From: Epiperipatus broadwayi
Lineage: Eukaryota; Onychophora; Udeonychophora; Euonychophora; Peripatidae
Length of the DNA: 64,000 bases
NCBI GenBank assembly: GCA_028023455.1
Contig: JAQFVV010001039.1
Coordinates: 1 to 64,000, forward strand
Direction of reading: 5' to 3'
The first letter of the stretch is position 1. Each line of letters starts with the position of its first letter. Under the pieces are notes generated by a model that worked only from the letters and a program-made list of their open reading frames with translations, ran no database searches and had not been told where the DNA came from. A program made the position numbers and the translations under genes. Positions 11,201-24,975 of the stretch are shown in pieces.

Positions 11201-12511
11201 ATTTTATTACATTACAAAGATACATTAGTTTATACATGTATGATATTAAAGTAGTATTAATAGTAAAGTGAACACATACTAGTACATGATGAAATAAGTA
11301 ACAGTAATACTTAAGTGATGTAGCAATTTAATTAGTAAAGTTTAATTGTTTACATATGCTACATAAATATTATTTACATAAATTTTTCTGTGTAATAATT
11401 GAAGTTCACTGATATTTATTTAAAGTCTAAGTTTTGAAAACATACTTCAATGTTATTAGTACAGCATTTTAAAAGAATGTATAATTACTTATTAAGAGTA
11501 TGAGTTAATAACAGTGTAAACATATTGTATTATTATTTTCTTATTTTTATTTTCTTTGTTTTCATAATTTTGAACTGTAAATATTGTAAATAAATTTTTA
11601 GTTGAAGTTAATGTAAATAAACTTGTTTAATTTGTTTTAAAAGTGTGTCGAGTTCATTATTTTGCACCACAGCATTTGACAGCAGATAATTTGAAGAAAC
11701 ATAATATTTGCACAATGTGAATTTATTAATATTATTTTAGAAATAAATACAATATTTTCCTGATTATCATTTATGAGAATTGATTGACATTATTACATCA
11801 TATTACAATGGTCATAGAGTAATTATCATGCATAATATAAAGACAATATAAGAGTACAATCTTATTTATTGCCACAGATTATTAAGTTGTAAGATTTTGA
11901 TCTATTCCAAAATTAAGATACTATATGAAAATAAAAGATATACATATGATTATTTATTTATTTAATGATTAATGATATAACAGAAATAGATAAGATTAAG
12001 TTATACCCTAAGATTAGTATTGAGTATTATTATTATTAGAATAAGTTAGGTGTATTTAGGTTTGATATAAAATCCCATATCATACTTATTTACATGAGTT
12101 ATCATTACTTTAAGATAATTAGAAGAACCTGAGATTATTTAATTATATTTTAAAAATTAAAAGTTAAGATTTATTTATTTTATTATTATTAAAGATAATT
12201 TATTTTATTTAAAAGCCATAAGAATGCTGTAGAGGTAGTAGTAAGTTAATAAGGAGGTGATAGTATTCTTATGCCATTGAGACAATATGTCTTGGAAGAT
12301 ATTGACTCAATGTAAATCTACTTATTACTTTGTAACTTTACTTCACAGTCTCATGATTTTAATAAATACTTATTTAATTAGTACATACTATAGAAATATA
12401 TTGATTTTGATAATTGATAATAAATTTAATTAGAATATGATAATATAAAAGTAAATTAAAGATAGATATGCAAATTTTAACTGAGCATTATAATTTAATT
12501 GAGCTAGTCGT
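8257..12511 (+). repeat. 3' LTR, truncated at its right end
   Basis: This repeats the 5' LTR from position 8380 on, including CCAAT (9193-9197) and TATAAAAG (9219-9226). It starts at TG (8257), two bases after the polypurine tract. Similarity to the 5' copy stops after CTAGTCGT at 12511, whereas the 5' copy continues 38 more bases to GGGTACA. The last 38 bases of the 3' LTR therefore seem lost or replaced, so no target-site duplication can be looked for on this side. Confidence 0.85.
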
Positions 12512-14045
12512 TTAAGGAATTAACGGGAAATAGATCTATAGAATTAATAACCACTGTTAAATATTTAATGAAAGAAGGGTAGTTGGTAAAATTATAATTG
12601 ATAAAATAATAATTTCTATTAAAAAAGGGAAGAGAGAAACATTAGTTTTTGAGTACACAAATGAATTTGATTTACATAATTTTAAAAAAATGAATTGTAT
12701 TTTGTGATCCTACTAGGCTTTCCTGCTCGATGGAAGGTTTAAAAAATAATTTGCTCTTAGTTGTAATAAACTGACTGGAAAATCTAAATATACTATTAAA
12801 AATTATAAAGCCCTAAAATTGAGAAAGTTAGAGAAGAATTTTCAAAGTTCAATCATAATTTTTCTTTTTTCGTATCATTACTATAAATAAAGAAAAAATA
12901 TTTTGTATTATACAACCATTTATAAAATAATTTAATGAATGAATAAAATATTATTGAAAAACTTGAAAAAACATATTTTGAGTCTTGTAAGTATTGATAA
13001 ATGTTTTTGAAAAACAATCAGATGTAAATAACACTAAATTGCTTAAATATCGGGTTTTAAAAACATGTTATGAGAATATGACATATAAATAGGATAGAAA
13101 AGAAAAATGACAGTTGTCTACTCCAAGTTTTTGGCTCTAAAGAAAGAAATTCAGATTAATTACATGAAGATAAGGGAAACTTCTGTTTAAAATTGTTTTC
13201 TACAAGTAACTTTGGATAGCTGTATTTTACTTTAATCACCTCTGGAATTATAATGATAGTAAATATCCAAATGTTATTTACCATGAGTGGTCAGAAATTT
13301 AACCACACTGGTCAAAAGATTTTGGAATTGTGCAATTGGATTCAGACAAAAGCAGAAATTTTCTAATATGCATCATTGCCTGTTTTAAAGAAGAAAACTA
13401 TGCTCTAAGTAAAGAAATGAACTCTGAGATAGTAACTATTGACTACTGTATTTCTCTAACGGAATTCATCTACATTGTTTACAATCACTTATACCCAACA
13501 AGAATAAAAATAATCATAAGTGAATGGATAAAAATAAAGATATGTTCATAGTAGACATGTGATATCCAGAAACAATAGTTTTAACATTAAAAATTTAAGA
13601 CATTTGGCATGATTTTATCATTAGAGTTAATGATGATACCTTAAATTTTAATATTTATAATGATTTTTTTTCTTCTTTATTTTAATATTTGGTGATATAT
13701 TTATTATTTTTATCTGAAAATAATTGCTAATGTTTAAGCAATGATTTTATATTTTCATTTATTTGTTGTAAATACATTGTTAGATTTTTTTTTTTTTATT
13801 AACCAATTTAGTTTGTTTTGTTTTTCAAACTCATTCTAAACATATATCACTATTATCCACTAATCATGAGAAATCATGCAATATCAGTGGTATTAACATT
13901 TCCAGAAGTAAAGTTTTTATTTAGAAAGTGCAGTGCCTGAAGATTAATTTTAAATTGAATTTAGAAAAAGATATAATATTTGATCATCATCAATACAGTA
14001 GTAAATGCTAAAATACATTAAATGTTATAATGATCCGGATTTAGA
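12512..14045. other. Unannotated AT-rich sequence
   Basis: Flank of the giant LTR element. It contains a few homopolymer runs (T-run near 13785) and a 73-codon frame at 13330-13551 without recognisable motifs. I see no repeat partner elsewhere in the window. Confidence 0.4.
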
Positions 14046-14049
14046 GCTT

Positions 14050-16170
14050 AATGTCATCTACACTACAGGGTGCCATCTAGGCATTTGAACCTAGAAAAAT
14101 TTATAAAGTAGGCAGATATGTAAGTCAAAAAATTTTTTTTTTTTTTTTTTATAAATTTTGATTCCGGTCGATAGGCCAAGTCACTAGCTCATTGGAATAG
14201 CAGAGATTTATATTTATAATAAATTCTTATCTAAGAATAATTTAAAAAAAGAATAAAATAAGCCACTGCCAGTAATTAACATACAAACATTTATTTACGC
14301 ACATATATATAAAATTTAACATTATTTTAGAATAACTTTTACTTTCGGTCTTAACTTGATTTTAGAATTTAAATTTACATTTTAATTTTTATGCTATTAT
14401 AAGTTCGCACAGAGGGATTTATAAAAGTTGTTTATAAATGTTGAGTATAGATCGGTTACATAGATTACACGGCTAAAACATTTCAAAATAAACATAAACG
14501 ATCAAAATACAAAATCATTGAAACTGTCAATTGCATAGGGAATACAAGAAACCCACTAGTATTCATCATAAGATGCCGCAGTGGCACCAATAACTTAAAA
14601 GACATCTGAATAAATACGTTTTAGATACTCACCGTAAGGTATCAGTATTTACCGAATGTCTATATATATTTTAATCGAATATGAAAACCAAAAACATAAT
14701 TAGCCGGTAACGAATCGATGCAAGCATCTATAAACAACTTAAATTTAATGCATTTTTATTTAGTGTTGAGTATGAATAGACTACATAGATTTGCATTTGA
14801 AGATAAAACATTCTATCCCCATTTAACCTTAGGCTAAAAGTTCGCAGTCAACCTGGTGTCAATCCATCTGATATATCGATGTATTCAATGTAATACAAAT
14901 ACGGCAACACAAAATAGGTTAAGATAAGACATTGACTCTCATCAGATAGGAATATTATATCTATCTAATGAGAAGAACAATAAAAAAAAACTCCATAGAA
15001 ACAGACTGCGGTCATTTTGCCGACTTACGATTGCATTCCCTAGGCAAGAGGAAGTGTGCAGCGTATACAAGCGATTCTGCCCATAGCGAATCTTGCATTA
15101 CATCTACTAACTACATCAATATATCCAGTCCATTGACCCAATTCAACAATGACATGAATAACCTAAGATTACCCTCCCCTAATATAACTTTACAAATCTA
15201 TACAGCCATTCACGCCCGACTTAAGTTTATCATTGATATATTTTAATTTATCGGAAAACAGAAATCATAATAAAATTTAAAATCAAAAAAATATAAATGG
15301 AAATGATTTTACAAAAGAAATACATCAAATAACATTTTAACTACTTTAGTCAGATAGGAAATTCTTATATTTATAAATATTGAAAAGTTTAGTATTTAGA
15401 GTTCTTTTGTTTAGAAATGTTCATAAATTATTTATATTTAAAGCTGAGAGTTCAAAAAGTTCTTACGATTTCAAAACGTTCCTTTTATCTGTTGCTTGCT
15501 GTTTGGAATCCACATTAAATCCCCCGATGATCCTGTTGTCCTCAGTATAAGAAAAGTGATGTTTCATTTCTTTTTCTTTTTTTTTTTTTTAACAACTGAA
15601 GGGATTGAAGAGTGCGTCTTTTCAATCCCTTCTCCTTCAACTCTGCACTAACACATATAGTCACATCTCCTCCTTCTAATTAATTAAATCAAATCACCTT
15701 TTATTTCCAAATTTTTTTCTTTTATACATAACTTTAGGATCCAATGGACGTTACATCATCATTGATGATGATCCTTCCATTGAGGTCCAATTTCCCCGAT
15801 GGATTTCTTTCATTGGCCATTCTGTTCCTATTGTTTTCCTATCTGACCATTGCTTATACATTTTAGATGCCCAAGGCTAGTTTACTAATTAAAATAATCA
15901 TTTCCATTTTACAAAAGATTAATTAATCTGTTTTCAAACTTAAACATATATTTTTATCTCTAAATCTTTTCTGAAAATTTAGTTTTAAAATACTTTTTCT
16001 TTAATAAAGTTTTATTTTAATAATTATTTATCTGTGCGATTTTATATATATGCGAGTTTAAGATGATTTTTTTATTTTTAATTCTTAAAAAAGAATGGCG
16101 AACTTTTATTTTTTTCATGTTTAAATAATAAAAAAAAACAATGTAACGACGTCTGTGCCCGTTACAATGT
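14050..16170 (-). repeat. 2-kb repeat, copy A (possible solo LTR)
   Basis: This matches copy B (20575-22477) along its length in the same orientation. Shared landmarks include CCATCTAG.CATTTGAACC near the left end, AAGCCACTGCCAGTAATTAA, TGTTGAGTATAGAT, CAATCATTTCCATTTT and a right end in TTACAAT. Read on the minus strand, it starts with TGTAACGGGCACA and ends beside TGGCACCC, which looks like the start of a primer-binding site, so a minus-strand solo LTR is plausible. The TGTTGAGTAT...CTACATAGATT block occurs twice here (14440 and 14764), a partial duplication absent from copy B. The 92-codon frame at 14968-15246 is not kept in B and is unlikely to be a gene. Confidence 0.55.
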
Positions 16171-16399
16171 ATATATGTGATTTTGTTAACTATTTCATTT
16201 ATATATGTAAAGCGCATATATTTGTTACAATATTTATTTCAAGATTGTAATATATATATATTGTAATGGTATTAATAGATTCTACATAAGAAGTGATCAT
16301 CATTTAGTGAGATCTAAGATATGTGTTAATGCAAAACAAGAAAATCAAAATATATATAAAAAAGACAGTATTGACAGTTCATATTACTAATCTTTAAAA

Positions 16400-18245
16400 A
16401 TATTTCAAAGAATTTTAATTAGAATTTATTGATCATTTGAAAATATGGAAAGACTTGAAATTGGTTCATATTTCAAAGTTATCAGTGAAAAAAAAAAAAC
16501 TGATACACCATTGGAACTCCAAGAATAGCAACAAAACTACTTGAAACCAAAACAGCAATTCAGCAATAAATTTTTAACTGATACAAAACAATGGAATCCA
16601 ATTGAAAGAATTGAATATTTGAAATTCTGTAAAGTGATATAAAAAGAATTAATAATGAGATAAAAAAATATGACTGTAAATTAACAAGGAAAATTATAGA
16701 AAAAAATAAATATTGTAAAAGTATAAAACAAAATCTTAGTATTAAAATAAAAGTTATTCCAGCTATAAAAAGAAAATATATAACTATCACTAAATAAAAT
16801 ATAACATAATAAAATGTGAGGAGAAATTCTATAAATAGTAAAGTAGAAATAAAAGAAAAAAAAACAATGTTACTAATACATTGTTATATATTTTGAATTT
16901 CCAAGCATTTGAATAAAAAGGTTAAGATGTGAAATTAAATGTATGAAAAATAATAAACTCCAAGATGATGGAATTATTATTGATATCTTATATAATAAAA
17001 TAGAAAAATCATTGACAAAAATACATGTTTAAATGATAAATATATCCCATATAATGCAATATTGATATTTAAGAGCTATGATAAAAAATACATTAAAAAT
17101 TGCAGACCTATCAGCTTTATATAAAGCCTGTACAAAATCTTTAGCAAGAAAATTAAACTCATCTGTAGTATACTTTATTCAAACCAATCAAAAAAAAAAA
17201 AAAACAAGCTCAATTTTAAAATAATTTTAGTATAGTGAATCATATCCAAGTATTCCAAATGTTGATAAAAATTATAAAAACAATGAATAAATGTATGTTG
17301 CCATTATGCTTTAGATTTATAGATAATGAAAAGACATTTGATTCTTATAGCATTTCCCCAGTGATTGAAATTGGGACCATCATGATATAGATAAATACAT
17401 TGACATATTCTAAAAAATATTTAACAAAAATACATCAATAATTGGATTCTGTAGTGAAGAAGATTAACATTGATAAGAGTAGGTGACAGGGTGACTCCAT
17501 TTTTTAGTTTTATAAGAAATATTCAGTATTTAAAAAATGAGAAACCAAAAAAATAAAAGTATATGGACATTATTTATGTCATCTAGTTTTTGCAGATGAT
17601 AAGATTGTACAAGCAAACAATGTTTTTTTTTTTAAGTTTCAAGAAATACTAGAAAAACCAAATTAATGTTTAATGGATTTTTTCCAAAATAAAAAAAGGA
17701 TTGATAATTATAAATTTGAAGAAGTTAACAACGAAAATATCTTGAATATGTATATACTCATTGATGAAATGCTTTTAATAGAAATAATTTAATATTAGAA
17801 GGAAATAAACCTTAATCTGTGAAAAAGGGGCTTTTAATAGATGCATTTTATTAGTTCTTACTTAATATTCTAAGCTTAGATACTTAATAAAAGAACAATA
17901 CAAAGACTTCAGACATATGTTGGGAGTAATTCTAAGGAATTGAAAGTTAAACCCTTAGGTGAGATAACAAATAGGTATCACCAACATCATTGAAAGAATT
18001 AAGAGACTGAGATGAAGCTGGTCTGGACATATTTCTTAATGAGATGGGAATAGATAAATAGTTGAAGTCTTAAAGTGGATTTCAAGAGATTCTAAATGAT
18101 GTAGAAAGAGAGCACATGTTAGGTGGATAAAATAAGAAAATTTGTGTGATGTAAAAAAAGAAGTGATAGATCAGAGAAACTAGATTAAACTTGAAAACCT
18201 TCTTTTTACAATGGTATTATGATGCTTGAAATTGATGATTATAAT
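16400..18245 (+). pseudogene. Decayed RTE-type LINE (reverse transcriptase relic)
   Basis: Frames shift and stops abound, but translated islands appear in the right order for an RTE-clade ORF2. Near 16520: TPSGTPRIATKLLE. Near 16690: KLTRKIIEKNKYCKSIKQNL. Near 17098: KNCRPISF...SLYKIF (RT motif 'NYRPISLLS..YKIF'). Near 17238: NHIQVFQMLIK. Near 17322: FRFIDNEKTFDS ('FIDYEKAFDS'). At 17586-17600: VFADD, the catalytic block. Near 17970-18035: ITNIIERIKRLR and SWSGHIS ('WAGHI'). A GATGATTATAATGAT tail follows near 18227. The endonuclease part is not recognisable, and the element is long dead. Confidence 0.75.
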
Positions 18246-18249
18246 GATA

Positions 18250-18900
18250 ATTTGCTCACTCTTTTGATCTTTTTAAAGTTTGAATTTATAAAATAAAAAA
18301 ATAAAATTTCAGTAATTATTGTCAAATATTATTGTAGAATATTATTATTGCTAAGGCTGGTAATATATGGTGTAGCTGAAAGTTATTCAGACCCATATAG
18401 CAGTTTAAGTTGGATACCTGGATTTGAAGACATATAGGTGTCTGAATGTTTCATATTTTCTACTTAATAGTTATGTATTAGATAAATGCTGGGTTTGAGT
18501 TGGTAAATTAGATCTAGTGTCTAAATATTTTAGTACCTCACTGACAAGAGCCATTAGTTTGAAACCAGTATGGGGATATGAATAATTCTAAATAGAGATT
18601 TTAAATGCTTTCTCTTGCAGCATTTATCGGAAAAGTTTGTTTAGAGTTATTAGTTCTTTATATTATAGAATATTATTGTTATACCTCACTGCATAATTAA
18701 TTTTAAACATTTTATTAAATATGTAATTTAATTAAATAAAAAGTATTGATGGTCTATTTATTACTATAATTGTAGTCATGATTTTGTTGCCTAAGGGTTA
18801 GATGAAGCTTGAAGAAAAATTTCATATTACAAGTGGCCTAAGAAATTTATAGCAGGTAGTTGAATTTTAGCTATTTCATTTAATCATTTAGTATTAAACA
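18250..18900. other. AT-rich sequence with a tRNA-like fragment
   Basis: Near 18510-18580, the run TTTTAGTACCTCACTGACAA followed by AGTTTGAAACCAGT resembles a degenerate tRNA A-box and B-box pair, as in old tRNA-derived SINEs. It has no clear poly-A tail or duplication. The rest shows no gene. Confidence 0.3.
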
Positions 18901-18904
18901 ACTA

Positions 18905-19075
18905 AATATCATGTGATCATCATTTCCTATGCTTACACAAGCTGTTATAACAGAGGCAATACTCTCCATATAATAGTACCAGCCAGTACAAATTAGAGTA
19001 ATTCTTGCATCCATTGCTTACTGTGGCTTGCACTTGGTGACATTATTCTATGGAGAGTTTTGCCTCATTTAGTAT
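18905..19075. repeat. Short foldback related to 37680-37800
   Basis: GAGGCAATACTCTCCATA (18953 on) is nearly the inverted complement of TATGGAGAGTTTTGCCTC (19051 on), forming arms of about 35 bp. The left flank (ATCATGTGATCATCATTTCC, then TATGCTTACACAAGCTG) recurs near 37681 as ATCACATGATCACCATTTCT, so the two loci share a repeat family. It is probably a non-autonomous DNA element. Confidence 0.5.
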
Positions 19076-19079
19076 TGGC

Positions 19080-20570
19080 CAGAAAGCACATATACAGATC
19101 TTATCTGCAAGAATGGTGAAGATGACAAATTATTCTGACTTATGATATAATTAATCAATGATACACTGGTCATAAAAGTTTATTTGCAAATTATCTTTTT
19201 TTTTACACTAGGTGAAACAATTTTTTTATTTTTATGAGTATTATGCAATAGTTTATATTTTAGTTTTTTTTTTTTTTTTGTGCATATGCTACATTATTAT
19301 GATGTAGAAGAAAATGTGTATACTGATGGTGGGAAATATTAGGCATTTAAAATTAAAACTAATTGGAATGAATGAACAATTTATTTATTAAAATTAAAAA
19401 TAAAATATTTTCAACTTGTATCAAATGATAACAATGACTTTATTAAGTTTGAAATAAAGAGATATTCATGTTCCATAAGCTAATATTTTAAAGACTATCT
19501 TATTGTTGTAACTATGTAACAGAAAACAAAGGCTCAGCAAAAAGAATACTTTTTTCTCTAAATTAGTGTTTTATTTTTATCAACAGATTTTGGATTTATA
19601 ACAAAATTATAATATATTGTGAATAGAAATCATATAGAAGAAGAAAGACATGAATTCATCTCAGTTGATATCTTTATAAATAAATGGAATGGATAACAAC
19701 AAATGCTATTCTGACTGCCTGAAACTTCAAACCATTAAGTTTACCATGGTTTGTATTATTTCTAAAAGAATAACTGGATATCATCTAATAATTAAAATGT
19801 CTATTGAATCCTATGTCTTTACTTATCATCATGGGAATATTAGAGAAGACATTTCTGGAGAAGGAGAGATCAATAACTCTAAGTTATATAATAAACTTGA
19901 TAACAAACACCAATAAAAATATTTTTCAAATTGTTTACTGAAATAACTTTCACTTATTAATAATACTCAATGGAATAATAGTAACACACTGATATATATC
20001 TCAAAATTCTTCTTCCTTTAATAATTTTAATTATTAATGCAGTATATTTATTATTATTCAGTATACATTTAAATAGTAAAATCAAGTAAGACTTAACTTA
20101 ATTATTGATGTATTATTTTTAGAAAACACATCAAAATTTAAAATATATCTAATATTTCATAAAATGTATTTTAAATTATAAAATGACTGTTATTGTAAAA
20201 TCATTACTTGATTTAAGATATGAGATAGATATATTTTTAAATAATAATAATATCAAATTTTTCTATTGCATGCAAGATTTAATCCTTTTATGACTGCACG
20301 TGTTAATGGCATTTGGAGAACATGCTATCCATTACAATATATATATCAAAATATTAATATATAACAAACTAACCAAAGGAAATACATATAAAAACAAAAA
20401 AAGACTTATAAATCCAATAAATAATATTATATTTCAACCAGAGGACTGGTTTTCATCAGAAAGAAAAAAAAATACACAGTAAAATGGCGATAATCAAAAA
20501 TTACAGATTTGGTAAAAGATTAAAAATTTAACAAAATATATATATATTTTAACAGTCGGAGAAAGGGTCT
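19080..20570. other. Unannotated AT-rich sequence
   Basis: There is no recognisable gene or repeat partner. The 75-codon frame at 19689-19916 and the 60-codon frame at 20300-20482 lack motifs and are within what chance gives here. Confidence 0.4.
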
Positions 20571-20574
20571 TAAT

Positions 20575-22477
20575 TTATCCACACTACAAGGGCACCATCT
20601 AGCCATTTGAACCTAGAAACATTTATATAGTAGGCAGATACGTAAGTTAAGATTCAAAAAAAAATTTTATATATATTATTCTGACCGTTTGCTCAATGTC
20701 ACTAGCTCATAGAGTAGCAGAGATTTTAAACATTTTTATAAGTTTTAATAGATTTAGATTCTCAAAATATATTAATATTTAAAACAATAAAATAAAAGAA
20801 GCCACTGCCAGTAATTAACACACAAATAGATTTTATTAATGCACATTTAAAATTGAGGAATAAATTTATTTTTAGATTTTAACATTATTTTTTTTAAATT
20901 TAAATTACTATTTTAAATGGACCGCACAGATGGATATTTAAATTATATTTTACTTTAGCATGTTGAGTATAGATAGGCTACATAGATTTTTTTCCCCTTA
21001 AAACTTATCAAAACATTCATTCAATCTCAGACTAAAAGTTTGTAGTCAACCCAATGTCTGCTTCCAGATATATAGTCACAACCAAATGTAATATGAAAAT
21101 GCTAGCATAAAACCACTCCAACAGGAATGTGATCTGACAGTGTGATATTATTTGAAGGAAACGATCCATGTCCAGAACAGGAATGGGCATCTGTCTGACT
21201 AAGGAATCATGTATATAATTTTTTTAAAGAGTGCTATGCATGGGGTAGAGCGGTCTTTCTGCCGACTTATAATTCCTCCAGAGCTAAAAGGGGTCAATGG
21301 TGCAGGAAATACATATGCGACCATTGCAACGATATGACTGCCTCTTTGGAGTCATGCATTCAGTTGGGCATGTTGCCCTGTATGCTAAACACGCTTCACA
21401 TTACATTGATATAAACACCCATATATCCCTCCACAAGCATCATTCTAACTATGAAACAAATAGCCTGAAATTAAAATCCCTTAAACTAAACATAAACGAA
21501 TTTAGACATATTTATTAATTTTTATCCATGCAGCTATCCACACCCAACTTAAATTAAAACACATTTTAATTAAAACATAACATACACACACAAAAAAAAT
21601 GGAAATGATTGCTTAAACATCTGCATAAAAAATATTAACAATTGAATTTGCATCCTTTAAGTCAGATAAGAGTTCCCATTTTCAGCTATTAATTAATTGC
21701 AATTTTAGAAAAGTTCTTATTAGATAGACACAAGAGTTCATACTTTACGGATTTAGCAGATTTAGAAGTCCATCTTCGTGATCACTTTCATAGATTTTGT
21801 CTTTCTTTGAAATGAAACTGCGACTTGCCATGCATTTGGTCAGGAACTGTCATCAATAGGCCTCAGCTGGTTGTCTGGAAAATTAAATCTATTGCAGACT
21901 TTCACATCATGAAAATCTGCAATATAGCTAGTTATAATGACATATTCATAGTCAGCTCTCAGATAAGAATTATAATAATCATTTGGCTTTTATATTTTTA
22001 TTAGTCTCTTATCATCCAATCTTTGGATTCAACTGACAAGATGTCACTAATCTTTTCATGTTTCAGTTATGGTCTGTGCTGTCATTTTCGTGCTTGCATT
22101 GGTCATTTAATTTTTTTGTATTCTCTTACCATTTAATTTATTTTAAGTGCCTCAAGGGCTAGTTTGCTTTTGAACAATTATTTAATTAATAAGACAATCA
22201 TTTCCATTTTCTAAGATTATAGAAATCAACATTATATCTTTTTTAAAAAATATCAATCTTTATATTTTTACTTTTTTTTTTACAACAAAAAATACTTTTG
22301 AATACTTTTCCTTAAAATAGTTTAAGTTTTCCATCTGCGCGACAATATATATATTAAACAACTTTTACTTTTCAGTTTTTTAAGTTTTTTTCTTTTTAAT
22401 AAATCAATTTTTATTTACGATCTGTTTATTTTCATTTTAAAATAATGTGACAGGATATTATATTCCATTACAATATA
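20575..22477 (-). repeat. 2-kb repeat, copy B (possible solo LTR)
   Basis: Paralogue of 14050-16170 in the same orientation, more diverged than the giant element's two LTRs and lacking copy A's internal duplication. At its left edge CACTACAAGGGCACCATCTA reads on the minus strand as TGGTGCCC, again PBS-like. Its right end TTACAAT abuts the left arm of the 22486/26948 inverted pair. No coding capacity is seen. Confidence 0.55.
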
Positions 22478-22485
22478 TATATATA

Positions 22486-22646
22486 TGAATGAAAAAAAAT
22501 ATATAGCTATAATATGGTGTGAGATTTAATTCTAATAAATGGACTATGGTTTTATTAGTTTACGATTTGTCTTTACCTTTTGCATCCATAGGAATATTAG
22601 AATTTTTAAGCAGCAAACACTGGTGAGAAACATACATCAAATGCAC
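22486..22646 (+). repeat. Left arm of long-range inverted repeat
   Basis: About 160 bp that is almost identical, inverted, to 26948-27104. Key words are TATAGCTATAATATGGTGTG, TTAGTTTACGATTTGTCTTT and GCAGCAAACACTGGTGAGAA. It could be a terminal inverted repeat of a 4.6-kb element or two copies of one repeat. Confidence 0.75.
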
Positions 22647-22649
22647 TAT

Positions 22650-23985
22650 TTTTTTCATTTCAAAGAAAGATCTACAGAATATTATTAAAGTTCTTTGCAA
22701 TCAATAGATATTTGTTTTAATAATTAATTTTTAAGAAATTAAGATTCTTTATTAACCAATGATGGAAAAAATATATTAGTAATTTTAGTTTTAGAACATT
22801 TTTAGTATTTGTTATTTTTAATAGAAAATGAATATGGATGCTGGGTTCAGTAAAATCTTTCAGCATTACTACTGCACTTAACAAAACAAGTATAAAGATA
22901 AAAAAGTATGTGCATGGGGTATAATGTTATAATTCAGCACAATATTTTCATTCAACTGGGCAATCTGAAACAAAGAACTTTTTACTTTTGAGACTGATAT
23001 TCCACTATTTCACTAATTTACACAGGAAAGATACATTTATTCAATCATATAACTATAATTATTTCAGTAGTTTAGTTGAAATAATTATAGTTTTATTTGT
23101 ATATAAGATTGTTATTTAAAAAATTTATTGTACAAAAATAAGACATAAAATGTAAAATAATGGCACTGGGAAAAAATTATTTAAGACATTTGATAATCAA
23201 GATTATAAGACCAAATGTTGTTTTTCAACTTATAAGATATATTTACCATGTACAATATATCTTTATTTCATGGTATATATGTAGAAAATGCAAAAAGTGT
23301 TTTATGTTGAACTTAATCATATTTTATCCAATGAGAGAGGTTTTGCATATACTATTTCAAAAATCTGTCTAAAGAGATAGGCTATTGGTTGGTTACTTAG
23401 AATGGTATGGATAAAGGATCAGAATGAAGAACAACAACTAGGAAATCTATTGAATAATTTTTTTAAAAGGTTCTGTAAAAGAAGTTAGAATAGAGCTTTA
23501 CAAATGTCAAATAAAGATACTAAAAGACCAGCATATAATAGATATGCACTTCTATGATTTAAGAATTAGTTTCTATAATTGTCACAAATTTATTCAAAAG
23601 ATGTGATAGATCCAAATCAATAAATGTCCATACTCCTTTATAAAAGATTTCTAATGAATAATTATTATCCCAATATAGGTTTTATATCTGAGTGACCCTT
23701 TAAATTTTTTTCAGATATAGGCAAGTTTAAATTTTTTCAATGTCATCTGGACTTTTAATTAATCAGTTATTAGTGAGTAAGTGAATATCTAGATATTTTT
23801 AGACATAGGATAAAAAAAAACCTTGTAGAACTCATAATCTCACAATCGGACTTAAAAACGGTTTTGTCCTTGACTATATAGAAAGAAACTGGAGAAGACT
23901 GCTTTCCTGTAATTATTCAAAGACTATTTTATTATTCATATATGTGTAATAAATATATAAAGTGATCAAAATAAAAGAAAGTTAA
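22650..23985. other. Unannotated AT-rich sequence with a perfect hairpin
   Basis: No gene is seen. At 23051-23092 there is a perfect 16-bp stem (AACTATAATTATTTCA and its complement) with a 10-base spacer. Confidence 0.5.
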
Positions 23986-23989
23986 CATT

Positions 23990-24975
<986 letters not shown>

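Larger units (their letters stand above)
1..12511 (+). mobile_element. Giant-LTR, gag-only LTR retrotransposon (LARD / TR-GAG-like)
   Basis: The order is LTR (about 4.3 kb), repeated tRNA-Lys PBS, gag, short pol-like relic, polypurine tract, LTR. The interior is about 4.1 kb and lacks all enzymes, so mobility would need enzymes from a related complete element. The combination of very long LTRs and a gag-only interior recalls the plant LARD and TR-GAG classes. The capsid-like domain and tRNA-Lys PBS suggest a Metaviridae (gypsy-like) ancestor. Confidence 0.75.

Noticed and set aside
14935-14955. CTGATGA on the minus strand inside repeat A
   Set aside because: No following stem II or GAAA within hammerhead distance.
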